Assembly: GCA_030066015.1 (NCBI GenBank) | Contig: JASJCL010000050.1 | Location: forward strand, 1 to 40,103 | From: Desulfosarcinaceae bacterium | GTDB taxonomy: Bacteria > Desulfobacterota > Desulfobacteria > Desulfobacterales > Desulfosarcinaceae | Length of the DNA stretch: 40,103 bases | Direction of reading: 5' to 3' | In this document: positions 32,204-40,103 of the stretch, in pieces | Position numbering within the stretch: the stretch's first letter is position 1 | How the letters are laid out: every line of letters starts with the position of its first letter | Notes under the pieces: generated by a model | Databases searched by the model: none | The model's input: only the letters and a program-made list of their open reading frames with translations | What the model was told of the DNA's origin: nothing | Made by a program: the position numbers and the translations under genes

Positions 32204-34711
32204 ATGACGCGATACAGCACGCAGTTGTTGATCCTGGTGGCAGGAATCGGCATCGCGTGCGGTTTGGGGATGCGGTCCGCCGAGGCCTTTCGAACGCAAC
32301 TGGTATTCAAGGCGGCACCCGCCATCGTCGTGGATGCCTTCTGGGAACAGGGCGCGGCCACTTGGACCCACGCCGATGGTGACATCCGAAGGTATTCCCA
32401 ACCGTCGATCGTTGCGATCAAACCCCATGACATCCCAGTTGTACGCAGCGGCCTTGAACTGCTCGCGGCCCAACTGTGGCAACTTCGCTGGCGGGCTTTC
32501 GTCTTACTCAACACGCACTGCCCACTGAATCGCACCTGGCCCCCGCGACACCTGGACCTGCTTTTGGCCGGTCTGGCAATGCTCTTCCTCATCGCCATTG
32601 CCACGTTCCTCCGACGGCAGGGGCCTCTTGGCGAAGGCGGCACAGCCGGTAACGCATCGGGCCAAAGCGGCATTCTGCCCGGTACTGGCGCACAACCAGG
32701 CGGGTCTGTGGTGGTCCCGGGCATCCTCGCTTCGGAGAGCGATCCAACGCCTCAAGAACAGATCGTCGCCTTTTTTCTGCAGCTCTTTCAAGCGCAATGT
32801 GCGCCAGGCCGTCAGGGCAAGGCCCGTTTCACCGCCAGTGGTGTGCAAGGGCCCCACGGAACGACCGTCTATGACCTTCAAGTTCACATCCAGGGCAAGT
32901 ACCACCGGCGGCGCATGTCCATCGGTCCGCTGGGGCCGGGCAGGGTGGGTAGCAGCCTCTGCTTCTTCGTCATCTATGACGTCCATCTGGTGGTCAAACT
33001 TCCGCGCACACCCATTACGAACTATACGCAATATATCGAGTCCATCGACCGGGAGCGACAGATCGCCGCCCTATTGAAAGGCATTCCCGCCATCATCCCT
33101 CGGGTCACCACCGTCCTGGAAAATGTCCACCGCTTTGGAGACCATGACCACCTATCGGCGGACGCGGTTGAGCGTCGCTATATCGCCTGGATGCGCCGCA
33201 ATCCGGCTTTCCAGCGGTATGTAAAAATCGGCGACAGTTTCGCCTTCTTCATGGAACTCTCCTCCCACCATTTCCTGCACCATGTGTTCGACGATATTCA
33301 CCTCACCAAAAACCGCCAGCTCGAGGAGGTGCGCGACTATGGCCACCTGATCTGGAAGCCTCACGAGTTCATCGGACGCTACGGCGCTGCGGCACAGCCG
33401 GTATGTGCGCAATTGCAAGGGGTCTATCAGAACTGCCGACGCTCTTTGGACCTACCCACTCCACCAGGACAACCGTCGCAGAAGATTACCGACTACCAGT
33501 ATCGCAAGGCCTTCCTGAGCGGTCTCGCCGACCTTTTGCGAAACGATGGCCGTCAGGAACCAGCGCTGACGACGGACCAGATTTCTGCTATGCGCAGCCA
33601 GGTGGCTGAGCAAGTGGGGGTGGTCAACCACTATCGCCGCACCTTGAGGCGCTACTTACGCAAGACCCTTTTTCTGCACAATCGTCAGCAATTGGCGGCC
33701 TTGGCGGCCAATACCTTCCATATGACCGCCTGGCTGTACGACCGTCGTATCGCCCTGCGGGATCTCAAACCTGAGAACCTCCTGGTGGTGGGAGAGCGGG
33801 ACAATTTTCCCGCCTTTCTCGAACGCGCTGATCGGTTTCAACTCGGCCTCATTGATCTAGAGACCGCCACCGCCCAGACGTCCCTGGACGACGACGCTGC
33901 CCTTTTGTCACCGCCCAAGCCCGGCGGGACGCCCCTCTACGCAACGCCGTCCCATTTTCTGACCGTCGATTCTCTGCGACAGATCTATCCGCACCCGTTC
34001 GATGTTCTCATGGAGCAGGATTGGCATGCCGCCATCGCCATCAGCTTTCGTATCGTCACTGGAGCGCATCTTTGGGACGGTTCAGCAGGTCTTTTCCCCG
34101 CCATGGTGGAGATGATTGCCAATACCGATCCGGAGGCAGACCAGACGGCCTTCGCCAACTTGTTCAGCAAACTCTCCTGGGTCTTCTGGAGCAATGCCCG
34201 CATGGAGTTCCACGATAAACTGCGCAAACACCGTTCCGTGCTCAACAAGGTGAAGCTCTATCTGTCACCGGAAAGCGTGGCGACCATCCTGCAGCGGATC
34301 GAATGGCGGATCGGTCATCTAAACGACGAGATGACGGCCTTATTGAACGCGCACGAAAAACTCGGCGAAGTGGTTCGGCATCTCCAACTGACCAATGCCA
34401 CGTCGGAACAGATCCGCCTCCTCCGGACCACCTGGGAGATGGATGCCACCACCGACAGCAAACAAGCCTTTCTGCTCAGCGATCGTTTTCGGGAATTGGA
34501 GGGGCTCACCCAGAACCTTGAAGCCTTGTCCCAGGGCCGGGAACTGTTCGAGCGGTATGAGGACGGCATCGATCTGTTACCATTGCTGAATCTATTGTTT
34601 GCCCATTGCCTCAGCGTGATGTACAAGGGCGAGTGGAAAGGGTTGGGCCACCGCCGCATCGATTGGCATGAAGCGTTGATGGATGAGCCCTCCTACACCC
34701 AAACCCTGTAG
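32204..34711 (+). CDS. Divergent transmembrane Ser/Thr protein-kinase-like protein
   Basis: The 835-residue protein opens with a signal sequence or helix (about 7-28). About 85 residues, presumably periplasmic, follow, then a clear membrane helix (about 117-136, LDLLLAGLAMLFLIAIATFL) and a Gly-rich linker. The large cytoplasmic part resembles a eukaryotic-type kinase. VVKLPR (K265) fits the beta-3 lysine, IALRDLKPENLLVV (D519) is a nearly canonical catalytic loop, and LGLIDLETA (D551) takes the DFG position with only the Asp kept. K265 and D519 are 254 residues apart, much further than in ordinary kinases. The end is helical and coiled-coil-prone. Adjacent FHA gene supports phospho-signalling. 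Activity is unproven and it may be a pseudokinase. Confidence 0.7.
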   Translation: MTRYSTQLLILVAGIGIACGLGMRSAEAFRTQLVFKAAPAIVVDAFWEQGAATWTHADGDIRRYSQPSIVAIKPHDIPVVRSGLELLAAQLWQLRWRAFVLLNTHCPLNRTWPPRHLDLLLAGLAMLFLIAIATFLRRQGPLGEGGTAGNASGQSGILPGTGAQPGGSVVVPGILASESDPTPQEQIVAFFLQLFQAQCAPGRQGKARFTASGVQGPHGTTVYDLQVHIQGKYHRRRMSIGPLGPGRVGSSLCFFVIYDVHLVVKLPRTPITNYTQYIESIDRERQIAALLKGIPAIIPRVTTVLENVHRFGDHDHLSADAVERRYIAWMRRNPAFQRYVKIGDSFAFFMELSSHHFLHHVFDDIHLTKNRQLEEVRDYGHLIWKPHEFIGRYGAAAQPVCAQLQGVYQNCRRSLDLPTPPGQPSQKITDYQYRKAFLSGLADLLRNDGRQEPALTTDQISAMRSQVAEQVGVVNHYRRTLRRYLRKTLFLHNRQQLAALAANTFHMTAWLYDRRIALRDLKPENLLVVGERDNFPAFLERADRFQLGLIDLETATAQTSLDDDAALLSPPKPGGTPLYATPSHFLTVDSLRQIYPHPFDVLMEQDWHAAIAISFRIVTGAHLWDGSAGLFPAMVEMIANTDPEADQTAFANLFSKLSWVFWSNARMEFHDKLRKHRSVLNKVKLYLSPESVATILQRIEWRIGHLNDEMTALLNAHEKLGEVVRHLQLTNATSEQIRLLRTTWEMDATTDSKQAFLLSDRFRELEGLTQNLEALSQGRELFERYEDGIDLLPLLNLLFAHCLSVMYKGEWKGLGHRRIDWHEALMDEPSYTQTL

Positions 34712-34779
34712 CACGACTCGCCCTTGGCCCACAGGGTCAGGGGCGGATTCAACAAACTGGTTTCGTTAAGCGGAATCCG

Positions 34780-35505
34780 ATGACGGCTTTCCCCGGCCCA
34801 TTGCCGCTCGACCAAATTCAGACGGCCTGGATTCTGGGCGCGGGCTATTTTGGCCGGCAAGCCCTGGCGTCCCTCCAGCGAGATCGAACCTGGGCGGCCG
34901 GGACGATCACGATTGTGGATCGTGATCCCCATCGACTCGCCGGTCTGCCCGTGGAAACGGTTTGCACCGATGCGGTCACTTGGTTGCGAAGGCACCTGCC
35001 CAAACCGGAGGAAGATTCATCCGACGGCACCCATCACCTGATCGTTCCGGCGCTGCCCCTTCATCTGGCTGCCGCGTGGCTCAAGCTCGCCGTTAGTCGT
35101 AGGTGGAGACCCGCTGTCGTGCCGGCGGCCCTATCGGCCGCGGTTCCCAACCCCCATCTTTATCCGCAGGGTGGTGGACTTACCGCCAGCATCGCCAACT
35201 GGCGGTGTCCAGACGCATGTCCTGCACCGCTCAGCCACTGCACGCACACGGGAAAACCACGGGAGCCGGATCTCCATGAGGCCCTCGCGCGACTGTCCCT
35301 GCAAGGCGTCACCATGATCGTGCTCCCTAGCCGACAAGTGGCGCCCGGGGTGGGGGGGATTACTCGCCGGCAATTGTGGGATGCCCTGAAATCGGCACGA
35401 CAGGCAACCGGTAATCTGATGGTGGCCACCATCTGCCGCTGCCACGGCGTGATCGATTATTGGGGCCCTGAAGAGCCTGCCGGAGGCCCGCAAGATCCAA
35501 GCTGA
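34780..35505 (+). CDS. Rossmann-type protein with clustered cysteines, function unknown
   Basis: This 241-residue protein starts with a dinucleotide-binding strand-loop-helix (AWILGAGYFGRQAL, G20-x-G22-x-x-G25) and an acidic second strand end (IVDRD, D48), as in NAD(P)-binding folds. The C-terminal half carries C143-x3-C147-x6-C154 and C219-x-C221-H222, which could hold a metal or an Fe-S cluster. LIVPALPLHLAAAW is hydrophobic but short. I do not recognise the family. It follows the kinase-like gene by 68 bases in the same direction and precedes tRNA-Leu. The even codon pattern and intact motifs argue for a real gene. Confidence 0.65.
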   Translation: MTAFPGPLPLDQIQTAWILGAGYFGRQALASLQRDRTWAAGTITIVDRDPHRLAGLPVETVCTDAVTWLRRHLPKPEEDSSDGTHHLIVPALPLHLAAAWLKLAVSRRWRPAVVPAALSAAVPNPHLYPQGGGLTASIANWRCPDACPAPLSHCTHTGKPREPDLHEALARLSLQGVTMIVLPSRQVAPGVGGITRRQLWDALKSARQATGNLMVATICRCHGVIDYWGPEEPAGGPQDPS

Positions 35506-35614
35506 AATGGACCGCTGCGGCTTGACTTTTCGCGACATTGCAGCTAATTACGCGCAGTATCGGCGTTCCCGGCGACACGGACGACGACGCGAATTATTAG
35601 CGGACCCACCTTTG

Positions 35615-35702
35615 GCCCGGGTGATGGAATAGGTAGACATACGAGACTTAAAATCTCGGGAGGCTTGTCCTCGTGCGAGTTCAATTCTCGCCCCGGGCAC
35701 CA
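35615..35702 (+). tRNA. tRNA-Leu (anticodon TAA)
   Basis: The 88-base gene has acceptor GCCCGGG pairing with CCCGGGC, discriminator A and an encoded CCA (35700-35702). The anticodon stem CGAGA/TCTCG encloses CTTAAAA, giving TAA for UUA/UUG codons. A long variable arm (about GGAGGCTTGTCCTCGT) marks it as a class II tRNA, and GGTAGACA is the D-arm Leu type. The T arm reads GAGTTCAATTCTC. Confidence 0.97.
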
Positions 35703-35823
35703 TTTCACCCAGAGATGGCATCATCGCCGGCAAATAATGGATCGCCTGACCGGAGGCGTGCTCTGATCTCATGCGTCGCCCAGCGCGCTAGGCAGCCTCT
35801 TGGCCGTCGCAAGAACAGCACCC

Positions 35824-38800
35824 ATGCCCCTGGAACTCTTCTTCAGCAACCGTCTTGAACGATTGGCCGCCGACCTGGCCCAATTCCTTTACGCCGGCAC
35901 TCTCTCCGAGGAAAATCCTTTTCAAGCCGCCACCATCGTAGTCCCCAACCAACATCTGGCCAAGTGGCTGCGCCTGCGCTTCGCTCGCCAGCTGGGCGTC
36001 AGCATGAATATCCACTACACCTACCTGGAAACGGCACTCTGGAACGCGTTGCTGCGCCTCGCCAATCTCCCGAATCCGCCGCTGCCCATCGACCAGGATG
36101 TCTACACCCTCGCTTTGTTGCGGGTCCTCGAGGCCTTACCGAAGGAGGATCCTATCTGTGCGCCCCTCTTCGACTACCTCGCTCAAGATCAGCGACAGGG
36201 GGGGGAGGGGGATTCCGTTTTAATCAACAGCCGGCACTGGCAGTTGGCCACTCGCCTGGCCCACCTATTCCTGGAGTATGAACTCAATCGGCCTGAATGG
36301 ATGCCGGCCTGGCGGTCGGGTCGTATCGACGGCGGCGGTATGCAGGCGTGCCAGGCACACCTATACCGGGAAACCCTCGCACTTTGCGATCAATTGAGTG
36401 CGGCGCTCGAAACGCCCTTACGCAGCCTGGCGCAGCTCGCTCGAGAAACGCTCCGGACCGCGAATACCAGCGCGATGCGGCCCAATCTGCCCGCACTACC
36501 GGAACTGAACATATTTGGTCTTTCCCAGATGTCGCGCTTTCACATCGCGCTAATTCAGCGGCTGCTTCCCCATACCGTCATACGGGTATTCGCCCTCAAT
36601 CCCTCGGAAGCTTTCTGGGAGGACGTCCGCACACCGCGGGAAGTTCGCTGGGAGGCAGCGCAGAGCGGCGGCAGGTCACCCGCCAATAGCGCAGACGATG
36701 CGTCAGATGCGGACCCGCATTCCGATCTGCTAGCCGGTGGCGACCACCCCCTCCTGGCCCTTTGGGGCAAGCCCGGCCGCGATCATATCCGCCATCTGTG
36801 TGAGTTGGGCGATTACGACTTCCAGGCCCGATTTCTGCCGGCGGATCAGCCCGGATCTCTCCTGGGGCGTCTTCAGGAAAGCCTCCGCGCCGCCGATTGC
36901 CGGACGATAGGTGCCGCCGGCCTCCAGGATACTTCCATTCAGATTGTCGGCTGTCCCGGGCGGCTGCGCGAGGTGGAAACGATCTACCAGCGGATTCTTT
37001 ACCAACTGGGGCAGAACCCCGATCTCATGCAGACCGACATCGCCGTGTTGGTCCCGGATATGCGGGTCTACAAACCCCTTTTTGAGGCTGTCTTCCAGCG
37101 CCATCCGCGGCAACTGAGCTATAATCTTGTGGATTCGCGTGCCGAGACCGAGAGTCACTATGGCCGTGGTGTCATCGCCCTTATGAACCTCCTGGCCGGG
37201 CGCTTCTCGCGAAATGAGGTGTTTGGGATGATGCTCAATCCCCTCTTTCTGGAGCGGTGGTCCGTGACGATGGAGATGGTATCGACGTGGGCCGGATGGA
37301 TCGACGCACTCAATGTGTACCACAGCTTCGATCTCCGTGAGAAGACCGCCCAGGGAGGGGCCCCCACCTCCCGCTTCACCTGGCAGCAAGGCCTGCGCCG
37401 TTTGCGACTTGGACGGATCATGGCCACGGAGGATGCGGCCGCATATCAGGGGCTACTGCCCTACGCCGATTTGGAGAGCGGCGACGCGCAACTGCTGGAG
37501 CGCTTCTGCCTGGCCGTGGGACACCTGCACGCCCAGGTGGTGCGCCTGCGGTCGCTGGCGAGTCGCGATCCAAACTGGCCGCGGACCTTTCTGGAAGCAT
37601 GCGATGACCTTCTGCCCATCGGCCCTGATGCGGTTGGCGAGACGGCGGTCCAGCGGCATCTATCAAACGCCTTCGAATCTCTGGCGCTGTTTGCCCGCCT
37701 GCCCACGAAAGGGTCCGCTTCCGGCGCCCTTCCCACCGACCTGCTGCGCGCCTTCGTCGCCAAACATTTGCGCGGGCTCTCATCCTCGCACGGCGACTAC
37801 CTCAGTGGCGGCGTGACCCTGGCAAGCCTCCAGCCCATGCGACCGATTCCCTTCGAGATTCTCTATATTCTCGGAATGGAGGAGGGCGGCGGCTTTCCTG
37901 GACGGGCGGACAACAGCTCCCTCGACCTACGCCTAAAACGTCCGCTGCGAGGGGATGTGAGCACCCCGGAACGCAACAACTACCTCCTTCTGGAAGCCCT
38001 CCTGTCGGCCAGACGCCAGGTGGTCATCTCCTATGTGTGTCGGGATCTGCAGCGCGACCGCGACCTGATGCCCTGTGCGCCAGTGCTTCAACTCAAGCGA
38101 TTTCTCAGTGCACACCTGTTGGCGGAGGGGGCACCCTTCATGGAGCAGCGCATGCCGCTGAAAGGCTCAGATCCCGCCTACCTGACCGCACCTGCACCAT
38201 CCGCCTGGGCCGATCCACTGGTAAATGACAATCTTTTGGATCGGATCATCGCCTTGCGCACGACAGGCGCCTGGCCGCCGTCAGCTGCGGTGCCCCCGAC
38301 GCTGGAGGGGCCGATTGCCGAATTGACGACCGAGCGTCAGACGTCGGCTTCCGCCCGTCCAGGCTTCGCCATGGGTGGCCTTCAGATCTCCACCCAAGAG
38401 CTGCGCCGCTTCCTATACGATCCTCTCACCGCAACATTGGCCCGCCTCTATGGCGTCGCCGCCAGTCCTTCCCCGTTGGAACGTTTGTTGGCGGCGGATG
38501 ACGAACCCTTCTCCTCTATTTTTCCAACCGACTACCGCATCGTCCAGGAGACCTTAGAAGAGTGGCTTGACGCCTGTTGGCAGGATCCCCAAAACTCGCC
38601 GCCGGTCACCGCCATTTTTCAACAGAGATACGACGAAGCGGCGCTGCGGGGAGAGGTGCCCGAGGGGAGCTTTGAGCGATTGGATCGGCGCCGGTTAGCG
38701 CATCTGGCGCTATCGAGCGCGCAAACCATGGCACCGCTACTGGACGAGCTGACCGCAGCGGCGCGGCGCTTCGCCAGGCTCCACATTGGCATCGGCGCGC

Positions 38801-39429
38801 TTTCCGAAGCGGGGTCGAACGACGTTGAAACGCTCTCGTTTCCGCCGGTTCCACTGCACCTGGCCGATAGTAAAAATATCGAGACGAGCGAGCCAGTCCT
38901 CCTCAGTGGTGAACTCACCCGCATCTGGATGGATGGAGCAGGGGAATGGCATCATCTGTTGCTGACGGGAGGTCGGGGCAGGGCGCCGGCCCAACCCAGC
39001 CATCCCATCCTCCTCCCTCTGCTCACCTTTTTGGCCGCAAGCTGCACAGATCTCCTGGCATCCGCCCCATTACGGCTGACGTTTCATTGCCATCTGGCCG
39101 CCATTAATGGCCTGCGCCGCTTTCGCTACACCGTCGATCGGGACGATGCCCGGCAGTATCTGCAGCAGCTTGCCGCCCGTTTTCTGGATAATCACCGCCG
39201 CTACTGGCTACCGTTCAAAATTGTGACCGGGCGGGGACTGCGGGTGCAGACGCTTTTTGATGGAGAGATCGATGATCCTATGCGGTTGCGGTTTTTGGAA
39301 CAGCTCATTGAGGCGTGGGATGCGTCCGGTGACTATCTGAGCCGACTGGCCCGACCCCAGTTCGACCTGGACTGTTTGGACGAAGCCCGTATCCGGCTGG
39401 GCGTCTTTTTTTCCAATGAGGAGGTCTGA
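35824..39429 (+). CDS. recC: Exodeoxyribonuclease V subunit gamma (RecC)
   Basis: At about 1201 residues this is a full-length RecC, the Chi-scanning, catalytically dead helicase-like subunit of RecBCD. The N-terminus MPLELFFSNRLERLAADLAQFL is characteristic. IVVPNQHLAKWLRLRFARQLGVSMNI (degenerate helicase motif), HLYRETLALCDQLS, LNIFGLSQMSRFHIALIQRLL, SLQPMRPIPFEILYILGMEEGGGFPG and the C-terminal ISTQELRRFLYDPLTATL nuclease-fold block follow in family order. The ATG at 35824 was chosen on the family start; a TTG 8 codons upstream is open. recB starts four bases after the stop. RecBC processes double-strand ends for recombination and degrades linear foreign DNA. Confidence 0.93.
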   Translation: MPLELFFSNRLERLAADLAQFLYAGTLSEENPFQAATIVVPNQHLAKWLRLRFARQLGVSMNIHYTYLETALWNALLRLANLPNPPLPIDQDVYTLALLRVLEALPKEDPICAPLFDYLAQDQRQGGEGDSVLINSRHWQLATRLAHLFLEYELNRPEWMPAWRSGRIDGGGMQACQAHLYRETLALCDQLSAALETPLRSLAQLARETLRTANTSAMRPNLPALPELNIFGLSQMSRFHIALIQRLLPHTVIRVFALNPSEAFWEDVRTPREVRWEAAQSGGRSPANSADDASDADPHSDLLAGGDHPLLALWGKPGRDHIRHLCELGDYDFQARFLPADQPGSLLGRLQESLRAADCRTIGAAGLQDTSIQIVGCPGRLREVETIYQRILYQLGQNPDLMQTDIAVLVPDMRVYKPLFEAVFQRHPRQLSYNLVDSRAETESHYGRGVIALMNLLAGRFSRNEVFGMMLNPLFLERWSVTMEMVSTWAGWIDALNVYHSFDLREKTAQGGAPTSRFTWQQGLRRLRLGRIMATEDAAAYQGLLPYADLESGDAQLLERFCLAVGHLHAQVVRLRSLASRDPNWPRTFLEACDDLLPIGPDAVGETAVQRHLSNAFESLALFARLPTKGSASGALPTDLLRAFVAKHLRGLSSSHGDYLSGGVTLASLQPMRPIPFEILYILGMEEGGGFPGRADNSSLDLRLKRPLRGDVSTPERNNYLLLEALLSARRQVVISYVCRDLQRDRDLMPCAPVLQLKRFLSAHLLAEGAPFMEQRMPLKGSDPAYLTAPAPSAWADPLVNDNLLDRIIALRTTGAWPPSAAVPPTLEGPIAELTTERQTSASARPGFAMGGLQISTQELRRFLYDPLTATLARLYGVAASPSPLERLLAADDEPFSSIFPTDYRIVQETLEEWLDACWQDPQNSPPVTAIFQQRYDEAALRGEVPEGSFERLDRRRLAHLALSSAQTMAPLLDELTAAARRFARLHIGIGALSEAGSNDVETLSFPPVPLHLADSKNIETSEPVLLSGELTRIWMDGAGEWHHLLLTGGRGRAPAQPSHPILLPLLTFLAASCTDLLASAPLRLTFHCHLAAINGLRRFRYTVDRDDARQYLQQLAARFLDNHRRYWLPFKIVTGRGLRVQTLFDGEIDDPMRLRFLEQLIEAWDASGDYLSRLARPQFDLDCLDEARIRLGVFFSNEEV

Positions 39430-39432
39430 TCC

Positions 39433-40103
39433 GTGCCCTCACACCTGAGCGATTCCCCAGTCTATCATGCGGTGGGCGCCATCTCGGAGATCGATCTGAC
39501 GCGGCACGGCTTGATCGAAGCCTCCGCAGGCACCGGCAAGACCTACGCCATCGAGCATTTGGTTCTGCGCCTGCTGAAGGAGAGGGGTGACCTTCAGTTG
39601 GAGGAGATCCTCTTGGTGACCTACACTGAGAAGGCCGCCGGGGAACTGAAGAGCCGCATTCGTCGCATGATCGAAACCGCCCTGACCGGGGAGCGCTTGA
39701 CAGATGCCGAGACGCGCAAACTGACCGCCACATTGGACAGCTTCGACCTGGCCGCCATCCACACCATCCACGGTTTCTGTCACGGCGTCCTGAACGATTA
39801 CGCCTTCGAAAACCGGATGCCGTTTGACACCGAATTGGTGGACGATGGCCCCGTCTACGCGGAGCAGATGAGCGACATCATGCGGCGCTCTTGGCCGGCC
39901 CAATATGGCGACGACTTGCAATTGCTGCTCCATTTGGCTGGATTTGCCGGGCAAGCGGAGCGCTTCATGGCCCTCACCGAGGCCCTCGCCGCCGACATCT
40001 ATCGACCGCGTCAGGGAGATCAGCTGCTTCCCCAGGCGTCAGCGGACGGCATCGGAGAGCTGCTTGGCAAGGCGAGACAGTCGCTGACAGAGCTTTCCGC
40101 CGT
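39433..40103 (+). CDS. recB: Exodeoxyribonuclease V subunit beta (RecB), 5' part
   Basis: A GTG four bases past the recC stop, with GAGGAGG eight bases upstream inside recC, opens a frame that runs off the right edge (223 codons seen of about 1200 expected). RecB is the 3'-5' helicase and nuclease subunit. Visible motifs are Q/I (LIEASAGTGKTYAIEHLVLRLL, P-loop around 39-46), Ia (EEILLVTYTEKAAGELKSRIR) and Ic (DLAAIHTIHGFCHGVLNDYAFE), with the family's TEKAA and HGFC. No conflict with the RecB N-terminus was seen. A recD gene may follow outside the window. Confidence 0.93.
   Translation, partial: MPSHLSDSPVYHAVGAISEIDLTRHGLIEASAGTGKTYAIEHLVLRLLKERGDLQLEEILLVTYTEKAAGELKSRIRRMIETALTGERLTDAETRKLTATLDSFDLAAIHTIHGFCHGVLNDYAFENRMPFDTELVDDGPVYAEQMSDIMRRSWPAQYGDDLQLLLHLAGFAGQAERFMALTEALAADIYRPRQGDQLLPQASADGIGELLGKARQSLTELSA

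Noticed and set aside
35615-35823. Integration site (att) at tRNA-Leu
   Set aside because: No integrase gene and no second copy of the tRNA 3' end were seen; recC follows directly as ordinary chromosome.

Overview
The window reads as a stretch of chromosome from a Gram-negative, probably anaerobic bacterium. The likeliest home is a sulfate-reducing Desulfobacterota (former Deltaproteobacteria, Desulfosarcina/Desulfobacteraceae-like). This is inferred from the mix of families: an RpoH-type sigma factor with a lysine-rich tail, phenylacetate-CoA ligase paired with an ACT-domain protein, a GAF-PilB ATPase, many TPR lipoproteins, and a Mut7-C/Mrp/ATP-grasp/dNTPase run. Most genes are GC-rich. The two polysaccharide patches (about 1-2300 and 24500-27470) look visibly more AT-rich. 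No phage, IS element, CRISPR array or plasmid gene was seen.

Layout. 1-4281: end of a membrane glycosyltransferase, a DPM1-like GT2 glycosyltransferase, and a large exported thioredoxin-fold/TPR protein. 4550-4672: tRNA-Arg(TCT) on the minus strand with its own terminator. 4822-12758: rpoH, then a tight plus-strand run of TPR lipoprotein, LolB-like lipoprotein, Mut7-C RNase, Mrp-type ATPase, RimK-like ATP-grasp, dGTPase-like HD hydrolase and UPF0280. A 15-bp tandem repeat array separates the second and third genes of this run. 12991-18434: a LapA-like membrane protein, mutS and an AmiC-like amidase. 18517-21535: enoyl-CoA hydratase, a probable 6S RNA with promoter and terminator, paaK and a double-ACT regulator. 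21738-24377: a two-helix membrane protein and a GAF-fused PilB/GspE ATPase.

24670-27428: GT4 glycosyltransferase and SAM methyltransferase (plus strand), meeting tail to tail, with overlapping ends, a UPF0104 flippase-like protein on the minus strand. 27471-31220 (minus strand): maf, the yggS homologue, queH and an M48 peptidase-TPR protein, all closely packed. 31443-35505: a protein with two FHA-like domains, a divergent transmembrane Ser/Thr kinase-like protein and a Rossmann/cysteine-rich protein of unknown function. 35615-35702: tRNA-Leu(TAA). 35824-40103: recC and the start of recB, which runs off the window.

Most of the content is housekeeping: DNA repair (mutS, recBC), nucleotide sanitation (Maf, dNTPase), envelope work, sigma factor and 6S RNA control of RNA polymerase, and tRNA modification. 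The least conventional parts are the FHA/kinase-like/Rossmann-Cys trio, the 15-bp repeat array, the cysteine-less thioredoxin-fold TPR protein, and the structured RNA between the enoyl-CoA hydratase gene and paaK.
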